Notes: a model not told the origin generated them from the letters alone. 51,931 bases of DNA from Bryobacterales bacterium (GCA_016789745.1 JAEUQF010000158.1:1-51931); one strand, 5' to 3'; shown: positions 18,337 through 27,594, counted from the stretch's first letter. Made by a program: numbers and translations.

Positions 18337-19666
18337 TGCTGTCTTCCAGCTTCTCGATGTCCACACCCATGCGGTCCAGCATAGCCACGTACAGGTTCGT
18401 CAGCGGCGTCTCTTTCGCGTAGCGCAGATGCCGCCCCGGCTTCAGCGACCCCGCCCCGCGTCCCGTAATCAGCACCGGCAAGTCATGATGGTCATGCCGG
18501 TTGCCATCACTCAGCCCTCCACCATAAACCACCATCGAGTTATCCAGTATTGTGCCGGAGTCTTCCTGCTGCGCCCGCAGCTTGTTCAGAAAGTACGTGA
18601 ACTGCTCTACATGCATGCGGTTGATCTGGGCGATCTTCTCAATCTTGGCGGCATCACCCAAATGATGCGTCAGACCGTGATGAGCGTCCGTAATGCCGAT
18701 CTCGCGGTAGTTGCGGTTACTGCCCTCCGGCCCGATCATGAACGTGATCACGCGCGTCAGGTCGGCCTGGAAAGCCACCGCCATCATGTCGTACATCAGC
18801 TTGGCATGCTCGAAAAAGTTCTCCGGCACGCTGTCGCCTGGCTTGGTGAACGGCGGCTTCACCTCCGATGGCGGAGTGCGTTCCGCGGTCTCAATCCGCT
18901 TCTCCAGATCCCGCACGGTGAACAGATACTCATCGAGCTTGCGCTGATCCGTAGCACCCAAACTGGCCCGCAGGCTGTTCGCCTGCCCCAGCACAAAGTC
19001 GAGGACCGACCGCTGCTCCCGTTGGGCCTGCGCCCGTTTGACCGGATCGGGATCCGCGTCTTCGGCCCCGAACAGCCGTTCGAAAACCGCGCGTGGCCGT
19101 ACTTCCGGCGGCAACGGAGAGGTCGCCGTTCTCCACGAAAGGCTGTTCGAATAGGCGCAGCTATAGCCGTTATCGCAGTTCCCCGAAAGGATGCCCTCCT
19201 CGCAGCCCAACTCCAGCGACGCCAGCCTGGTCTGCTTGCCCACCTTCTCCGCCGCAAGCTGATCCACACTGATCCCGTTGCGCATGTCGGCACCGTAAGT
19301 CTTCTTCGGATGGGCACCCGTAAGATAGCTGGCCGCCGCGCGGGCATGATCGCCAGGCCCATCGCCCAGTTCGCGCCCGCCGTTCAGCGTCAGGCCGCTC
19401 AACAGCAGCATCTGCTCCCGATAGGCGGCGAGGGGTTCTAGAATACGCGGCAGCTTCTCCGGCAAGGGAGCGGCGTCACCTTCGGTCTGCGGCGTCCAGT
19501 CCTTCATGATGATGCCATTGGGGACATACACAAAGGCCATCCGCAGCGGCGCCTTCTTCTTCGACGGCGCGCCAAAGGCCGGCACCATCGCCTCCAGCAG
19601 AGGAAGCGCGAGGCAGGTGCCAAGTCCTCTCAAGACGGTGCGGCGCGGGAGCGATTTACCGGGCAT
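18308..19666 (-). CDS. DUF1552 family Tat-exported protein
   Basis: DUF1552-family protein of 452 residues, abundant in Planctomycetes and Acidobacteria and of unproven function. I choose ATG 19666 because a twin-arginine signal follows (MPGKSLPRRTVLRGLG, then a hydrophobic stretch). Longer in-frame starts reach into the DUF1592 gene. The body has family features such as FVYVPNGI near the start, AQQEDSGTILDNSMVVYGGGLSDGNRHDHHDLPVLITG and a closing LDRMGVDIEKLEDSTGRL. It overlaps the end of the DUF1592 gene by 11 bases and is evidently co-transcribed with it. This pairing is common in these phyla and suggests a shared periplasmic role, perhaps as a hydrolase- or sulfatase-like partner. That role is inferred. 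Confidence 0.88.
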   Translation of the reverse strand: MPGKSLPRRTVLRGLGTCLALPLLEAMVPAFGAPSKKKAPLRMAFVYVPNGIIMKDWTPQTEGDAAPLPEKLPRILEPLAAYREQMLLLSGLTLNGGRELGDGPGDHARAAASYLTGAHPKKTYGADMRNGISVDQLAAEKVGKQTRLASLELGCEEGILSGNCDNGYSCAYSNSLSWRTATSPLPPEVRPRAVFERLFGAEDADPDPVKRAQAQREQRSVLDFVLGQANSLRASLGATDQRKLDEYLFTVRDLEKRIETAERTPPSEVKPPFTKPGDSVPENFFEHAKLMYDMMAVAFQADLTRVITFMIGPEGSNRNYREIGITDAHHGLTHHLGDAAKIEKIAQINRMHVEQFTYFLNKLRAQQEDSGTILDNSMVVYGGGLSDGNRHDHHDLPVLITGRGAGSLKPGRHLRYAKETPLTNLYVAMLDRMGVDIEKLEDSTGRLGYLSM

Positions 19667-21875
19667 TGCGGGATACCTCCTGGTTGCGGAACGGGCCGCT
19701 GTTGACAATGGCGTGAACAAAGGCGGAGAACCGGTAGTCCTCCTGGGCGGCAGCCTTCGTGATCGCCTCCACGGTGTCGCGATCGTACCGTTCCAGACCG
19801 CGACCTAATGCGAAGGTCAGCAGTTTCTCGGTGAACGTACGAGCGAAGGCGTCGGACTGACCTTTCAGAATCGCGATCAGATCCAGCGGGCCGCCAAAGG
19901 TCTTGCCCCCCGGCAGCGTGCCGGAAGCATCCACCGGATTCGGCCCTTCGTGCGTACGCCACGCTCCCACCGCATCATAGTTCTCGAAGCCGAATCCGAT
20001 GCTGTCCATGTTGTTGTGACAGGCGGCGCAGGTGGGGTTGGCACGGTGCTGCTCCAACTGCTTGCGGAACGAAACGTTAGGGTCAATCTTGTTCTCTTCA
20101 AGCAGCGGCACATTCGGCGGCGGTGGCGGCGGCGGCGCGCCGAGGATGTTCTCCAGCACCCACTTGCCGCGAATCACGGGCGACGTCCGCGTGGGATAGG
20201 AAGAGACCGTGAGAATACTGGCCTGCGTGAGGATCCCTCGGCGCTGGCCTTGAAGGGCGACTCGCTCGAAGGCTTCTCCGGTAACGCCGTCCATGCCGTA
20301 ATGGCGCGCCAGCGGGCCATTCACATAAGTGAAGGGCGCATCCAGCAGGTCATTGATGTTGCGGTCCTCCCGGAATACAGCCTTCACGAAAGCTGTTGTC
20401 TCTGTCCGCATATCGTCCAGCAACTCGTCATCCGCCGTTGGAAAGCGCGCTGGATCCGGCTTCGCGCGCGCCAGACTGCGCAGTCCCAGCCACTGCCCGG
20501 CGAAGTTCTCCACGAGCGCATCCGCCTTCGCATCGGCCAGCATGCGGCGAATCTGACCCTTGAGAATGGCGGGGTTGCTGAGTTGCTTGTCATCGGCCAA
20601 CCGCAGCAATTCGTCATCCGGCATGGAGGACCACAGAAAGTACGAAAGCCGGGAAGCTAACTCGTAATCCCCACCGCTGCGTTCGAAGCGAAACAGGAAG
20701 TCTGCAGATGACAGCAGCGCCTGCAGGACAAGCTCCGTGCCGTGCTCGACAGTCGTGTTCGTGAACAGGGTAGTGAGGCGGTCGAGTTCAGTCGTCGTCG
20801 CTCCCCGGCGCCAAGCTCGCCTGGAAAGATCGCCGGTGATCCTGCGGGGGCAATCGGCATTGTGGGCGTTCGCGCCGTGCCCGCAGGCCAGCGCCAGCGT
20901 TCGCGGCCGCGGCTCGAAGGGCCCCACGATATCCAGATACTCCACGAACAGCTTGCGGATCTTGTCCGCGGCGACATTGCTGCGCGGATCGCGCGCCGCC
21001 AGATGCGGGAAGCTGACGCGAAACGTATGCACGCCAGCCGTTACCGGTACACGCGCCGTATATTCCCCGCGATGATAATTCCCTTTGCGTCCGCCTTCCA
21101 CCGGCCCATCGAATGCCCTTTGGCCGTCAACAAACAGCACCACTGGAACAGCACGCGATTCGTCCAGCCGCCGGTCCACCACACGGAAGCGAAACTCATA
21201 CTGCGCATCCGCCGGGAAAACATAGGTGCCATACAGCGCGCCGCGCATCGAGTATGGCAGGTACGAACTACCCGCACTCCCCGACTCGTTATCCCCGGAG
21301 CGCTTGCCAAGGTAGTGGGCAAGGATGGACGGCGTCGTCACTGGTGCGCCGTTCACAGCGAGTTTCGCCAATCGCCGCGCACTGGCCAGGTACTTCTCCA
21401 TCAGCATGGGCGACAACGACAGCACGTCGCCGTTGTTATCGAAACCATAGCCGGAGTCATCGACTGGAAACGTATCGGCCGGCCGGATGTCGAAGCCCAG
21501 CAGGTCACGGATGGTGTTGTTGTATTCCGCCCGATTCAGCCGCCGTGCCGTGACACGGCCGGCCGTCGGCACCTTCCCCGTAACGCCCGGAAGGGACGCC
21601 ACCCAGGCTTCGATGGCTTTACGTTCCGCGAAGCTCGGCGCAGGTGCCCCGGGCGGCGGCATCCGATTGCCCGCGACACGGTCCGCGACATGTTCCCAAA
21701 CCTTTGTTTTGCTGCCATCGCCAGGCTTCAAAGACTCCAGATTCACGTTGCCCGTCGCGGTCTTATTGTTGTGGCAGTTGTAGCAATACTTCGCCAGCAG
21801 CGGCTGAATGCGTGTCTCGTACGTGCGGTCCTGGGCCGCCAGACACACCGTGAACAGGAGGGGGACCAGAACCAT
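19656..21875 (-). CDS. DUF1592/DUF1588/DUF1585 cytochrome c-like protein
   Basis: Exported protein of 739 residues with the planctomycete-type cytochrome domain series. It has a short signal peptide, then a PSCyt1-like haem site CYNCH (31-35), a DUF1587 region with RRLNRAEYNNTIRDLLG (111-127), then DUF1595/DUF1592, DUF1588 (GILTQASILTVSSYPTRTSP, then a run of seven prolines) and DUF1585 at the C-terminus. A second CxxCH (CAACH) follows the proline run. Family members are thought to be periplasmic or surface cytochromes linked to polymer or organic-matter oxidation; the biochemistry is not established. It leads the pair with the DUF1552 gene. Its start is 23 bases from the divergent start of the degraded S9 peptidase gene. 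Confidence 0.88.
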   Translation of the reverse strand: MVLVPLLFTVCLAAQDRTYETRIQPLLAKYCYNCHNNKTATGNVNLESLKPGDGSKTKVWEHVADRVAGNRMPPPGAPAPSFAERKAIEAWVASLPGVTGKVPTAGRVTARRLNRAEYNNTIRDLLGFDIRPADTFPVDDSGYGFDNNGDVLSLSPMLMEKYLASARRLAKLAVNGAPVTTPSILAHYLGKRSGDNESGSAGSSYLPYSMRGALYGTYVFPADAQYEFRFRVVDRRLDESRAVPVVLFVDGQRAFDGPVEGGRKGNYHRGEYTARVPVTAGVHTFRVSFPHLAARDPRSNVAADKIRKLFVEYLDIVGPFEPRPRTLALACGHGANAHNADCPRRITGDLSRRAWRRGATTTELDRLTTLFTNTTVEHGTELVLQALLSSADFLFRFERSGGDYELASRLSYFLWSSMPDDELLRLADDKQLSNPAILKGQIRRMLADAKADALVENFAGQWLGLRSLARAKPDPARFPTADDELLDDMRTETTAFVKAVFREDRNINDLLDAPFTYVNGPLARHYGMDGVTGEAFERVALQGQRRGILTQASILTVSSYPTRTSPVIRGKWVLENILGAPPPPPPPNVPLLEENKIDPNVSFRKQLEQHRANPTCAACHNNMDSIGFGFENYDAVGAWRTHEGPNPVDASGTLPGGKTFGGPLDLIAILKGQSDAFARTFTEKLLTFALGRGLERYDRDTVEAITKAAAQEDYRFSAFVHAIVNSGPFRNQEVSRNAR

Positions 21876-21898
21876 GCTGACAGTCTACACTAAGCCCT

Positions 21899-22665
21899 AT
21901 GATCCGAATCCTCTTTCTGGCTCTCAGTGTTTCAGTGGGGCTGTGGGCGCAGACAGCCGTACCCGCCGCCCCTTCGCGGTGACATCGCTGACGTGGATAA
22001 GGTCGTCTATACGAGCAAGCCGCGGCACTATGTCCCGTATAAGACAGCACCAGGCACGCTGGATCCGATGATCGTCTATGCCTGCACGTTCATACCAAGA
22101 ACTCTCGACAAGTCGAAGAAGCATCCCTTGCTGGTGTACGTGCATGGCGGCGTGCACTCCGACTTCAAAAGCGGCGGATCCGGCAACTCCGCCGGCATCG
22201 TCCGCGAACTCATCACCCAGGGCTACGTCATCGTCGCGCCGGAGTATCGCGGCAGCACGGGCTATAACCGCGGCTACTACGATGCCATCGACTATGGCGG
22301 CACCAAGAATGACGACGTATTCGCCTCCCGCGAGTGGATGCTCGAAAGATACTCCTTCCTCGACCCGAAAAAGGTCGGTATCCTCGGCTGGAGCCACATC
22401 TTTTCCGCCTGCAGCCACATCGGCAAAACCGTCGACGAAGACATTGGCGAATACCTGCGCCGCTCCCCCTACACCCATGCCGCGAAGCTTGCAACACCCC
22501 TGCTCACCAACGATGAGGATGTGAATGTCCTGGAGGTGCGCCGCCTCATTGATGCGCTCAAAGCCGCCGGCAAAACTCGAGTCGAAGATCTATGCGAACG
22601 CCCTCGGCGGCCATCAGTTCAACCGCATCGATACCAAACTGGCGCGCCATCTCACGAAGCAAGCT
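21899..22665 (+). pseudogene. Degraded secreted S9 (prolyl oligopeptidase-like) peptidase
   Basis: Remnant of an exported serine peptidase spread over three frames. A signal peptide starts at ATG 21899 (MIRILFLALSVSVGLWAQ) and hits a stop near 21984. The body resumes in another frame after the C run at 21969-21972 (RGDIADVDKVVYTSKP). It then shows the alpha/beta-hydrolase stretch HPLLVYVHGG, the EYRGSTGY phrase and the nucleophile elbow GILGWSH. The elbow is followed directly by IFSACSHIGKTVDEDIGEY, so about 40 residues expected in the family are missing, including the last glycine of GxSxG. TNDEDVNVLEV retains the acid region. A further frame change near 22575 moves the histidine region (IYANALGGHQFNRIDTKLA) out of frame. 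The C-terminus runs into the convergent ThDP enzyme gene. The deletion size is judged from memory of the family. Confidence 0.8.
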
Positions 22666-24231
22666 TCACGCCAGATTCGGGTTTCCGCCGCTGATGGGAA
22701 CGTGGAGCAGCGTCACCGTATTGGCCGCCAGCGCCTGCTGCAACAACGGCGCAATGTCCTCCGGCGCCGTCGCCGTGACACCCTGCGCCCCCAGCGAATG
22801 CGCCAGCCCCATGAAGTCGATTCGCCCGAGTTGCGTCGCCAGGCCCTGCCCGAACTGCCGCATATGCCCCGAGTGCGTGATGCCCCAGCATTGGTCATCG
22901 GCGACAATGGCCACAAATGGCAGGTTATTCCGTACCGCGCATTCCAACTCCGCTACCGTGAACGTGAAGGCACCATCGCCCGATAGCAGCACCACCGGCC
23001 GCTCCGGATTCGCCAAACGAGCCGCCATCGCGCCCCCCAACCCGTACCCCACCACCCCGCTACGTCCGCAAGTCAGCCAGTAGCCCGGATAGCGATGCTC
23101 GGTCAACAGATGATGGGCCCACTGGCCGATGCTGCCGCCATCAATCACCAGCGTGGCCTCTTGCGGCAGATGATGTTTCAGCGTCAGAATCAGGTCAATG
23201 GCGTGCGTGCGGCCAGCCTGCCGCTGCCGGTTCGCCAGGCTTTCGATCTCCCCGCTGAATTCGGTACGCAGCGTCCGCGCTTCGCTCAGCCAATCGGTGT
23301 ACGGGAGAACGCCTTCCATCGAGAGCTTGCCCGGCACCTCGTACCATCCGTTATCGAGGCGCAGGACCTTCGCCCTTGTACGCAGATATCCCACCCGGTA
23401 ATCCACCGCCGCCCCCGCCAAAATGACGCAGTCGGCCTTCGCCATCAGATCGGGATCGGAACTCAGGGCCCCGGCCACGCCCAGGAAGATATCGGTGTGC
23501 TGGTCGGCGATCCCGCGATCCCAAATGGGCGTCTGCACCGGAATACAGAAACGGCTGGCAACGGTCAGCAGGCTGCGCGCTTCCCTGGGCTGGTAGTAAA
23601 CCCCGCTGCCGGCGATGATCAGCGGACGCCTGGAACGCCGCAGCGCCTCCACCGCTTCATCTACCGCCTGCTCATTTGCCCCGGCAACCTCAGGGAAGGC
23701 GAGCCCTCGAACCAGATCCTCTTCCTCCACCGGTGTCCGCTGCACATCCATTGGCAGGTTCAGATGCACGGGACCGCAAGGCGCGGCCAGCGCCGCCTGC
23801 CAGGCCTGGTCCAGCATGTGCACGATGCGCTGCGGCGTATCGACTAACTTGGAATACTTCGCGATTGGGGCAACCAACCCCGCCTGATCACAATCCTGAA
23901 AGCAGCCCATCCCCAGCGTCGTGAGGTTCGCCGACCCGCTGATATACAGCATGGGCGCCTGGTCGAACCAGGCATTCATCAACCCCGTCATCGCGTTCGG
24001 TACGGCCACGCCGCTCGACGACGCGCAAACGCCAGGCGTGCGCGTCAGCCGCCCGTAACACTCGGCGATATAGCCGGCGGTCTGCTCATTGCGTACGTCC
24101 ACCAGCCGCAGACCAGCCCGGTGGGCGGCATCGAACAGCGGGTCCAGCCCGTGCCCGCAGAGCGTGGCGATGAACTTCGTGCCGCGCTTCTGCAATCCCT
24201 CGACAAACCACTCCACAGCGGTGCGTTTCAT
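22666..24231 (-). CDS. ThDP-dependent enzyme, acetolactate synthase/decarboxylase family
   Basis: Thiamine-diphosphate enzyme of 521 residues in the family of acetolactate synthase large subunit, benzoylformate decarboxylase and oxalyl-CoA decarboxylase. It has an N-terminal pyrimidine-binding domain with the activating glutamate in RNEQTAG (E49), a central Rossmann-like domain (about 190-330), and a C-terminal pyrophosphate-binding domain with GDG (418-420) ... NN (435-436). No FAD- or substrate-defining motif is distinct enough to name the reaction, and no small regulatory ALS subunit is nearby, which argues against anabolic acetolactate synthase. It starts 12 bases after the Gfo/Idh gene and is probably in the same transcript. 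Together they suggest catabolism of a sugar acid or polyol, which is inference. Confidence 0.87.
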   Translation of the reverse strand: MKRTAVEWFVEGLQKRGTKFIATLCGHGLDPLFDAAHRAGLRLVDVRNEQTAGYIAECYGRLTRTPGVCASSSGVAVPNAMTGLMNAWFDQAPMLYISGSANLTTLGMGCFQDCDQAGLVAPIAKYSKLVDTPQRIVHMLDQAWQAALAAPCGPVHLNLPMDVQRTPVEEEDLVRGLAFPEVAGANEQAVDEAVEALRRSRRPLIIAGSGVYYQPREARSLLTVASRFCIPVQTPIWDRGIADQHTDIFLGVAGALSSDPDLMAKADCVILAGAAVDYRVGYLRTRAKVLRLDNGWYEVPGKLSMEGVLPYTDWLSEARTLRTEFSGEIESLANRQRQAGRTHAIDLILTLKHHLPQEATLVIDGGSIGQWAHHLLTEHRYPGYWLTCGRSGVVGYGLGGAMAARLANPERPVVLLSGDGAFTFTVAELECAVRNNLPFVAIVADDQCWGITHSGHMRQFGQGLATQLGRIDFMGLAHSLGAQGVTATAPEDIAPLLQQALAANTVTLLHVPISGGNPNLA

Positions 24232-24243
24232 GTGTCCCTCTTG

Positions 24244-25455
24244 TTAGCCTTCCCGCACCTGCCGCTTCACCGGATCGAACACCATCCGCCGACCGCGTAT
24301 GTAACTCTCATCCGACAGGATTACCGCAATCGAATGCGCATAACCCGCGTCTATCGGCGCATTCGGCTGCTGCCGCGTGCGCAGGCACTTCAGAAAGTTC
24401 AGCATGTGCGGATCGCTCTCCATCACCGGAATCGTGGTACCCTCCGGCACCGGGTCCTCCGCCCCTTCGCGAATAATCGGGAAGGGCTTCCCATTCCAAG
24501 TTGCTGCGTCAAGCGTCCCCTTGGTACCGAAGAACTTGAGGTAATTGCCGGCGCTCGTGCCGAACGCACTCGAGTAGCGCACCAGAAAGTCGTCGTAATC
24601 CAGAATCGTCTCAATCGAGTCCGGCGCCGTATAGTTGTCCTTGAAACGATAGAAGCCCCCCATCGTCATCGCCCGCTTCGGAATCGACACACCCGTGATA
24701 TGGTGCAGCAGATCGAAAAAGTGCACCGCGAGATTCGCGTGCGCGCCCCGAGAAAAGTCGCGGTACCCGAACCACCCCGCATGCTGCTCGGCATCGAACG
24801 GGCGATCCTTGCGGTTGAACAGGAATGCCTTCCAATCGGTATCCTCCGCGCTCAGCGTGCGCTTGCCATAGGCATGCCAGTAAGGCTTCAGCCCGTTGCG
24901 CGACTGCTCCACCTTGAAGATCTTCCCTAATCCTCCCTGGGCGACAAACGCCTTTGCGGCCATCGAACTCGGGAGACTGCGGATCTGCGTGCCCATCTGC
25001 ACCACGCGATCGGACTTCTTCACCGTATCCACGCACGTCAGCAGTTCCTTCATCTCCATCGCCAGCGGCTTCTCGCAATACGCGTCCTTTCCGGCGCGTA
25101 CGGCATCCGTCAGCATGGTGGCGTGTTGGTGATCCGGCGTCGCAATGAGTACCGCATCGATGTCTTTCGATGCCAGCAACTCGCGATAGGCCCGCATCGT
25201 ACGCGGCGCGGTACCCTGCGCCTGCTTGGCGAACTCCGCGGCCTCTTCGGCGTGCTGCTTCCAAATGTCACAGACAGCGATAAAGTCGATATTCGTCGCT
25301 TCCCGGTGCGACAGGGCTTCCTTCTCAAGAGCCCGGATGCCGCGCTGTCCGCAGCCGATAAGCCCTAGACCAATCCGGTCGTTGGCACCAAGGATGCGTT
25401 GGTAGGAAAGCGCAGTAGCGGAGACCGCGTGAAAGGCACGGCGGGTGATGGCCAT
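24244..25455 (-). CDS. Gfo/Idh/MocA-family oxidoreductase, Tat-type N-terminus
   Basis: NAD(P)-dependent oxidoreductase of 403 residues acting on sugars or cyclitols. The N-terminus has ITRRAF and a short hydrophobic segment, like the Tat signals of exported members of this family in Acidobacteria. Next come the dinucleotide-binding GLIGCGQRG (31-39) and the conserved CEKP (127-130) with the catalytic-type lysine K129. The C-terminal alpha/beta domain contains HFFDLLHHITG, where the histidines are the likely proton-transfer site. No Shine-Dalgarno site precedes the ATG. Instead a TTGAGT-N17-TACACT promoter ends 6 bases before it, so the mRNA may be leaderless. The ThDP enzyme gene follows 12 bases after its stop. 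Confidence 0.9.
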   Translation of the reverse strand: MAITRRAFHAVSATALSYQRILGANDRIGLGLIGCGQRGIRALEKEALSHREATNIDFIAVCDIWKQHAEEAAEFAKQAQGTAPRTMRAYRELLASKDIDAVLIATPDHQHATMLTDAVRAGKDAYCEKPLAMEMKELLTCVDTVKKSDRVVQMGTQIRSLPSSMAAKAFVAQGGLGKIFKVEQSRNGLKPYWHAYGKRTLSAEDTDWKAFLFNRKDRPFDAEQHAGWFGYRDFSRGAHANLAVHFFDLLHHITGVSIPKRAMTMGGFYRFKDNYTAPDSIETILDYDDFLVRYSSAFGTSAGNYLKFFGTKGTLDAATWNGKPFPIIREGAEDPVPEGTTIPVMESDPHMLNFLKCLRTRQQPNAPIDAGYAHSIAVILSDESYIRGRRMVFDPVKRQVREG

Positions 25456-25461
25456 GGCTTG

Positions 25462-25490
25462 AGTGTATAAGGGCGAGAGGTGCTACTCAA
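25462..25490 (-). promoter_or_regulatory. Predicted promoter of the Gfo/Idh-ThDP operon (leaderless geometry)
   Basis: On the minus strand, TTGAGT (25490-25485), a 17-base spacer, then TACACT (25467-25462). Six bases separate the -10 box from the ATG, so the usual start of transcription falls on the A of the start codon at 25455. The -35 box overlaps the stop codon of the SUKH gene. Confidence 0.5.
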
Positions 25491-26137
25491 GCCTCGCGCC
25501 AGCGTTTCCAGGCGGCCTGCCGCGGCTCAGTGACTTCGAGGATGGCATCATCCAGCCAGCGTTCGTACCATTCCAGGAACGTCAGCTTACGGCCTTGGGC
25601 ATCGCACACCGGCTGAAGACCTCGATTCTCAGACTGGCGATCGATCCACACTTCTCCATAGCTCTGCCCGTTACAGACCAGAAACAAGCGGATGGCACAG
25701 CCGTAGTTGCAGATGTATAAGGCGCCCGGAACTTCGAGGATGGGCAGAGGATTCTCGGGATCATCGTCATCGCTGCACCAGACGTCTTCCTGATCGCAGG
25801 GATTGGGCCAGTCAATAGGGTTAGTAGCGGCGGTCCACCGAAACGGTTTCCGAAGTTGTCCAACGCTGGTGATGTTCTCCTCGTCATCGTCCTCGAGAGT
25901 GAATAGCCCGTAGCACGGACCAGCACCACCATGCCCCACCTGCATCAGAAAGGCACGGTAATCGGCTGGCAGAGTGATGTGGAGGCGGCGTTCGATAGCG
26001 GTGAGATCGGCTTCGGTGAGGCGACGCCCCAGTTCGCAGCGTTGGGCAGGATTGAGCTTGCGCAGGCGTGCGAGTTTCTCGCGAATTCGCGCGCAGCCTT
26101 CGCGGTGGCCGTCGGGTGCCGGGGACTCGGGGGCCAT
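25487..26137 (-). CDS. SMI1/KNR4 (SUKH) family protein
   Basis: SUKH-superfamily protein, 216 residues from ATG 26137; an in-frame GTG one codon earlier (26140) is also possible. The signature covers LTEADLTAIERRLHITLPADYRAFL and VGHGGAGPCYGLF (about 40-80), followed by an acidic loop and a C-terminal half rich in W, Y and D (VWCSDDDDPENPLPI, WYERWLDDAIL). No signal peptide or membrane segment is seen, so it is cytosolic. Many bacterial SUKH proteins are immunity proteins against secreted nuclease toxins. Here the start codon overlaps the stop of the YhcG-type nuclease gene (TGATG), so the two are co-translated. A role in restraining that nuclease is inferred and not shown. Confidence 0.8.
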   Translation of the reverse strand: MAPESPAPDGHREGCARIREKLARLRKLNPAQRCELGRRLTEADLTAIERRLHITLPADYRAFLMQVGHGGAGPCYGLFTLEDDDEENITSVGQLRKPFRWTAATNPIDWPNPCDQEDVWCSDDDDPENPLPILEVPGALYICNYGCAIRLFLVCNGQSYGEVWIDRQSENRGLQPVCDAQGRKLTFLEWYERWLDDAILEVTEPRQAAWKRWREA

Positions 26138-27183
26138 CACTTGCTGCCGCCCAACTCCGCCTCAATCTGTTCAATGCTCGGCAAGCTCCCCTTCAAATCC
26201 GCCGGCAGTTGCTCCAGATGACGGAACGCCGCAATACCCATCGGCGCCGCCGTGTTCCGCAGAGAGTACTCCACCACCAACTCCTTCTTGCTCTTGCACA
26301 GGATCAGCCCAATGCTGGCGTTGTCGCTCGGATGCTTCAGCATGTCATCCACAGCGGCCAGGTAGAAGTTCATCTTGCCCGCATACTCCGGCTTGAAGGG
26401 CCCTGCCTTCAGATCGATGATGACGAAGCATCGCAGTTTGATGTGATAGAAGAGCAGATCCAGGCGGTAGTCCTCGCCGGCGATCTCAAGCGGGTACTGG
26501 CGGCCCACGAACGCAAACCCCGTCCCCAACTCCAGCAGGAACTTCTGAATATGCTCCACCAACCCGGCTTCGATCTCCCGCTCATCAGCCTCCTCGGACA
26601 GCGTCAGGAAGTCAAAGTTGTACGGATCTTTCAGCAGTTGCTGCGCCAGGTCGGACTGCGGAGCCGGCAGCGCCTTGGTGAAGTTCGTGATCGCCTTCCC
26701 TTGACGGCGATAGAGCCCGGCCTCAATCTGGATAACGAGAACGTTCCGGCTCCAGCCGTGTTCGATCGCGGCCCTGGCATACCACAGGCGTTCGTCACGG
26801 TCCTTGACCAAGTCCAGAAGCCGCACGTTATGCCCCCAGGGAATTTGTGCAACAGCCTGTTGCACAATCGCCTCCTCCGGCCATGCCTCAGCAAATGCCC
26901 TCATATACTTCAGGTTCCGCGGCGATAGCCCCTTCATCTGCGGGAACGAGGCACCAAGATCCATCGCCAGCCGTTCAATCACCTTCGTCCCCCACCCCTC
27001 CGCCTCCTGCCGCGCCAGTATCTCCTTCCCGATCCCCCAGTACAGCAGAACAAACTCCTGGTTCACGGCAACCGCCGCCCGAACCTGCGCCGATTGGATC
27101 CGCGCCTTGATTACCGCCAGTAGCCTCGCATAGCTCTGCCGGTCCGGCATCTGCTCTTCCACCACCTTCGCCCGCTTCTTCAC
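26137..27183 (-). CDS. YhcG/DUF1016-type PDDEXK nuclease
   Basis: DUF1016 (YhcG) family protein of 348 residues. An N-terminal winged-helix-like domain ([32 protein letters not shown] onward, with the conserved [13 protein letters not shown]) precedes a C-terminal PDDEXK nuclease domain. The catalytic acid is in YRLDLLFYH and the (D/E)xK motif in [22 protein letters not shown], here DLK rather than the commoner ELK. I choose GTG 27183 because GGGGGAGG lies 7 bases upstream; GTG 27207 and ATG 27150 are alternatives. The family is found with restriction-modification and other defence genes and as a stand-alone gene; its biological target is not settled. It is coupled to the SUKH gene downstream and divergent from DUF2200. 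Confidence 0.85.
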   Translation of the reverse strand: MKKRAKVVEEQMPDRQSYARLLAVIKARIQSAQVRAAVAVNQEFVLLYWGIGKEILARQEAEGWGTKVIERLAMDLGASFPQMKGLSPRNLKYMRAFAEAWPEEAIVQQAVAQIPWGHNVRLLDLVKDRDERLWYARAAIEHGWSRNVLVIQIEAGLYRRQGKAITNFTKALPAPQSDLAQQLLKDPYNFDFLTLSEEADEREIEAGLVEHIQKFLLELGTGFAFVGRQYPLEIAGEDYRLDLLFYHIKLRCFVIIDLKAGPFKPEYAGKMNFYLAAVDDMLKHPSDNASIGLILCKSKKELVVEYSLRNTAAPMGIAAFRHLEQLPADLKGSLPSIEQIEAELGGSK

Positions 27184-27236
27184 GTCAACGCCTCCCCCAT
27201 CGCCCACCCGCCATACTGGAGAGAATCAACCACTCC

Positions 27237-27587
27237 ATGAATAACACCCGAGTATTCAGAATGACGTTTGCCAGCGTCTACCCGCACTACATCGCCAAGG
27301 CCGAAAAGAAGGGCCGCACCAGGCAGGAGGTCCACGCCATCATCCACTGGCTCACCGGCTACGACGAACTTGCCCTACAACACCAAATCGACAGCAAAGT
27401 CGACTTCGAGACCTTCTTCGCACAGGCTCCACGCATCCATCCGAACGTCTCCAAAATCACCGGAGTCATCTGCGGCTATCGCGTCGAAGAAATCGAGGAC
27501 AAGCTCATGCAACAGATCCGCTACCTCGACAAACTCATCGATGAACTGGCCAAAGGCAAGGCCATGGACAAGATTCTGCGGAAATAA
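27237..27587 (+). CDS. DUF2200 family protein
   Basis: Small cytosolic protein of 116 residues matching the DUF2200 pattern: [20 protein letters not shown], then [12 protein letters not shown], then [35 protein letters not shown]. The family's function is unknown. It is full length, with a short hydrophilic N-terminus (MNNTRVFR) and no signal peptide. It is divergent from the YhcG nuclease gene with only 53 bases between start codons, and convergent with the sulfatase gene. Confidence 0.85.
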   Translation: MNNTRVFRMTFASVYPHYIAKAEKKGRTRQEVHAIIHWLTGYDELALQHQIDSKVDFETFFAQAPRIHPNVSKITGVICGYRVEEIEDKLMQQIRYLDKLIDELAKGKAMDKILRK

Positions 27588-27594
27588 CCCGCCG

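Noticed and set aside
22666..24231. Anabolic acetolactate synthase (ilvB)
   Set aside because: No regulatory small subunit or branched-chain biosynthesis genes nearby, and it follows a Gfo/Idh oxidoreductase; only the broader family can be supported.
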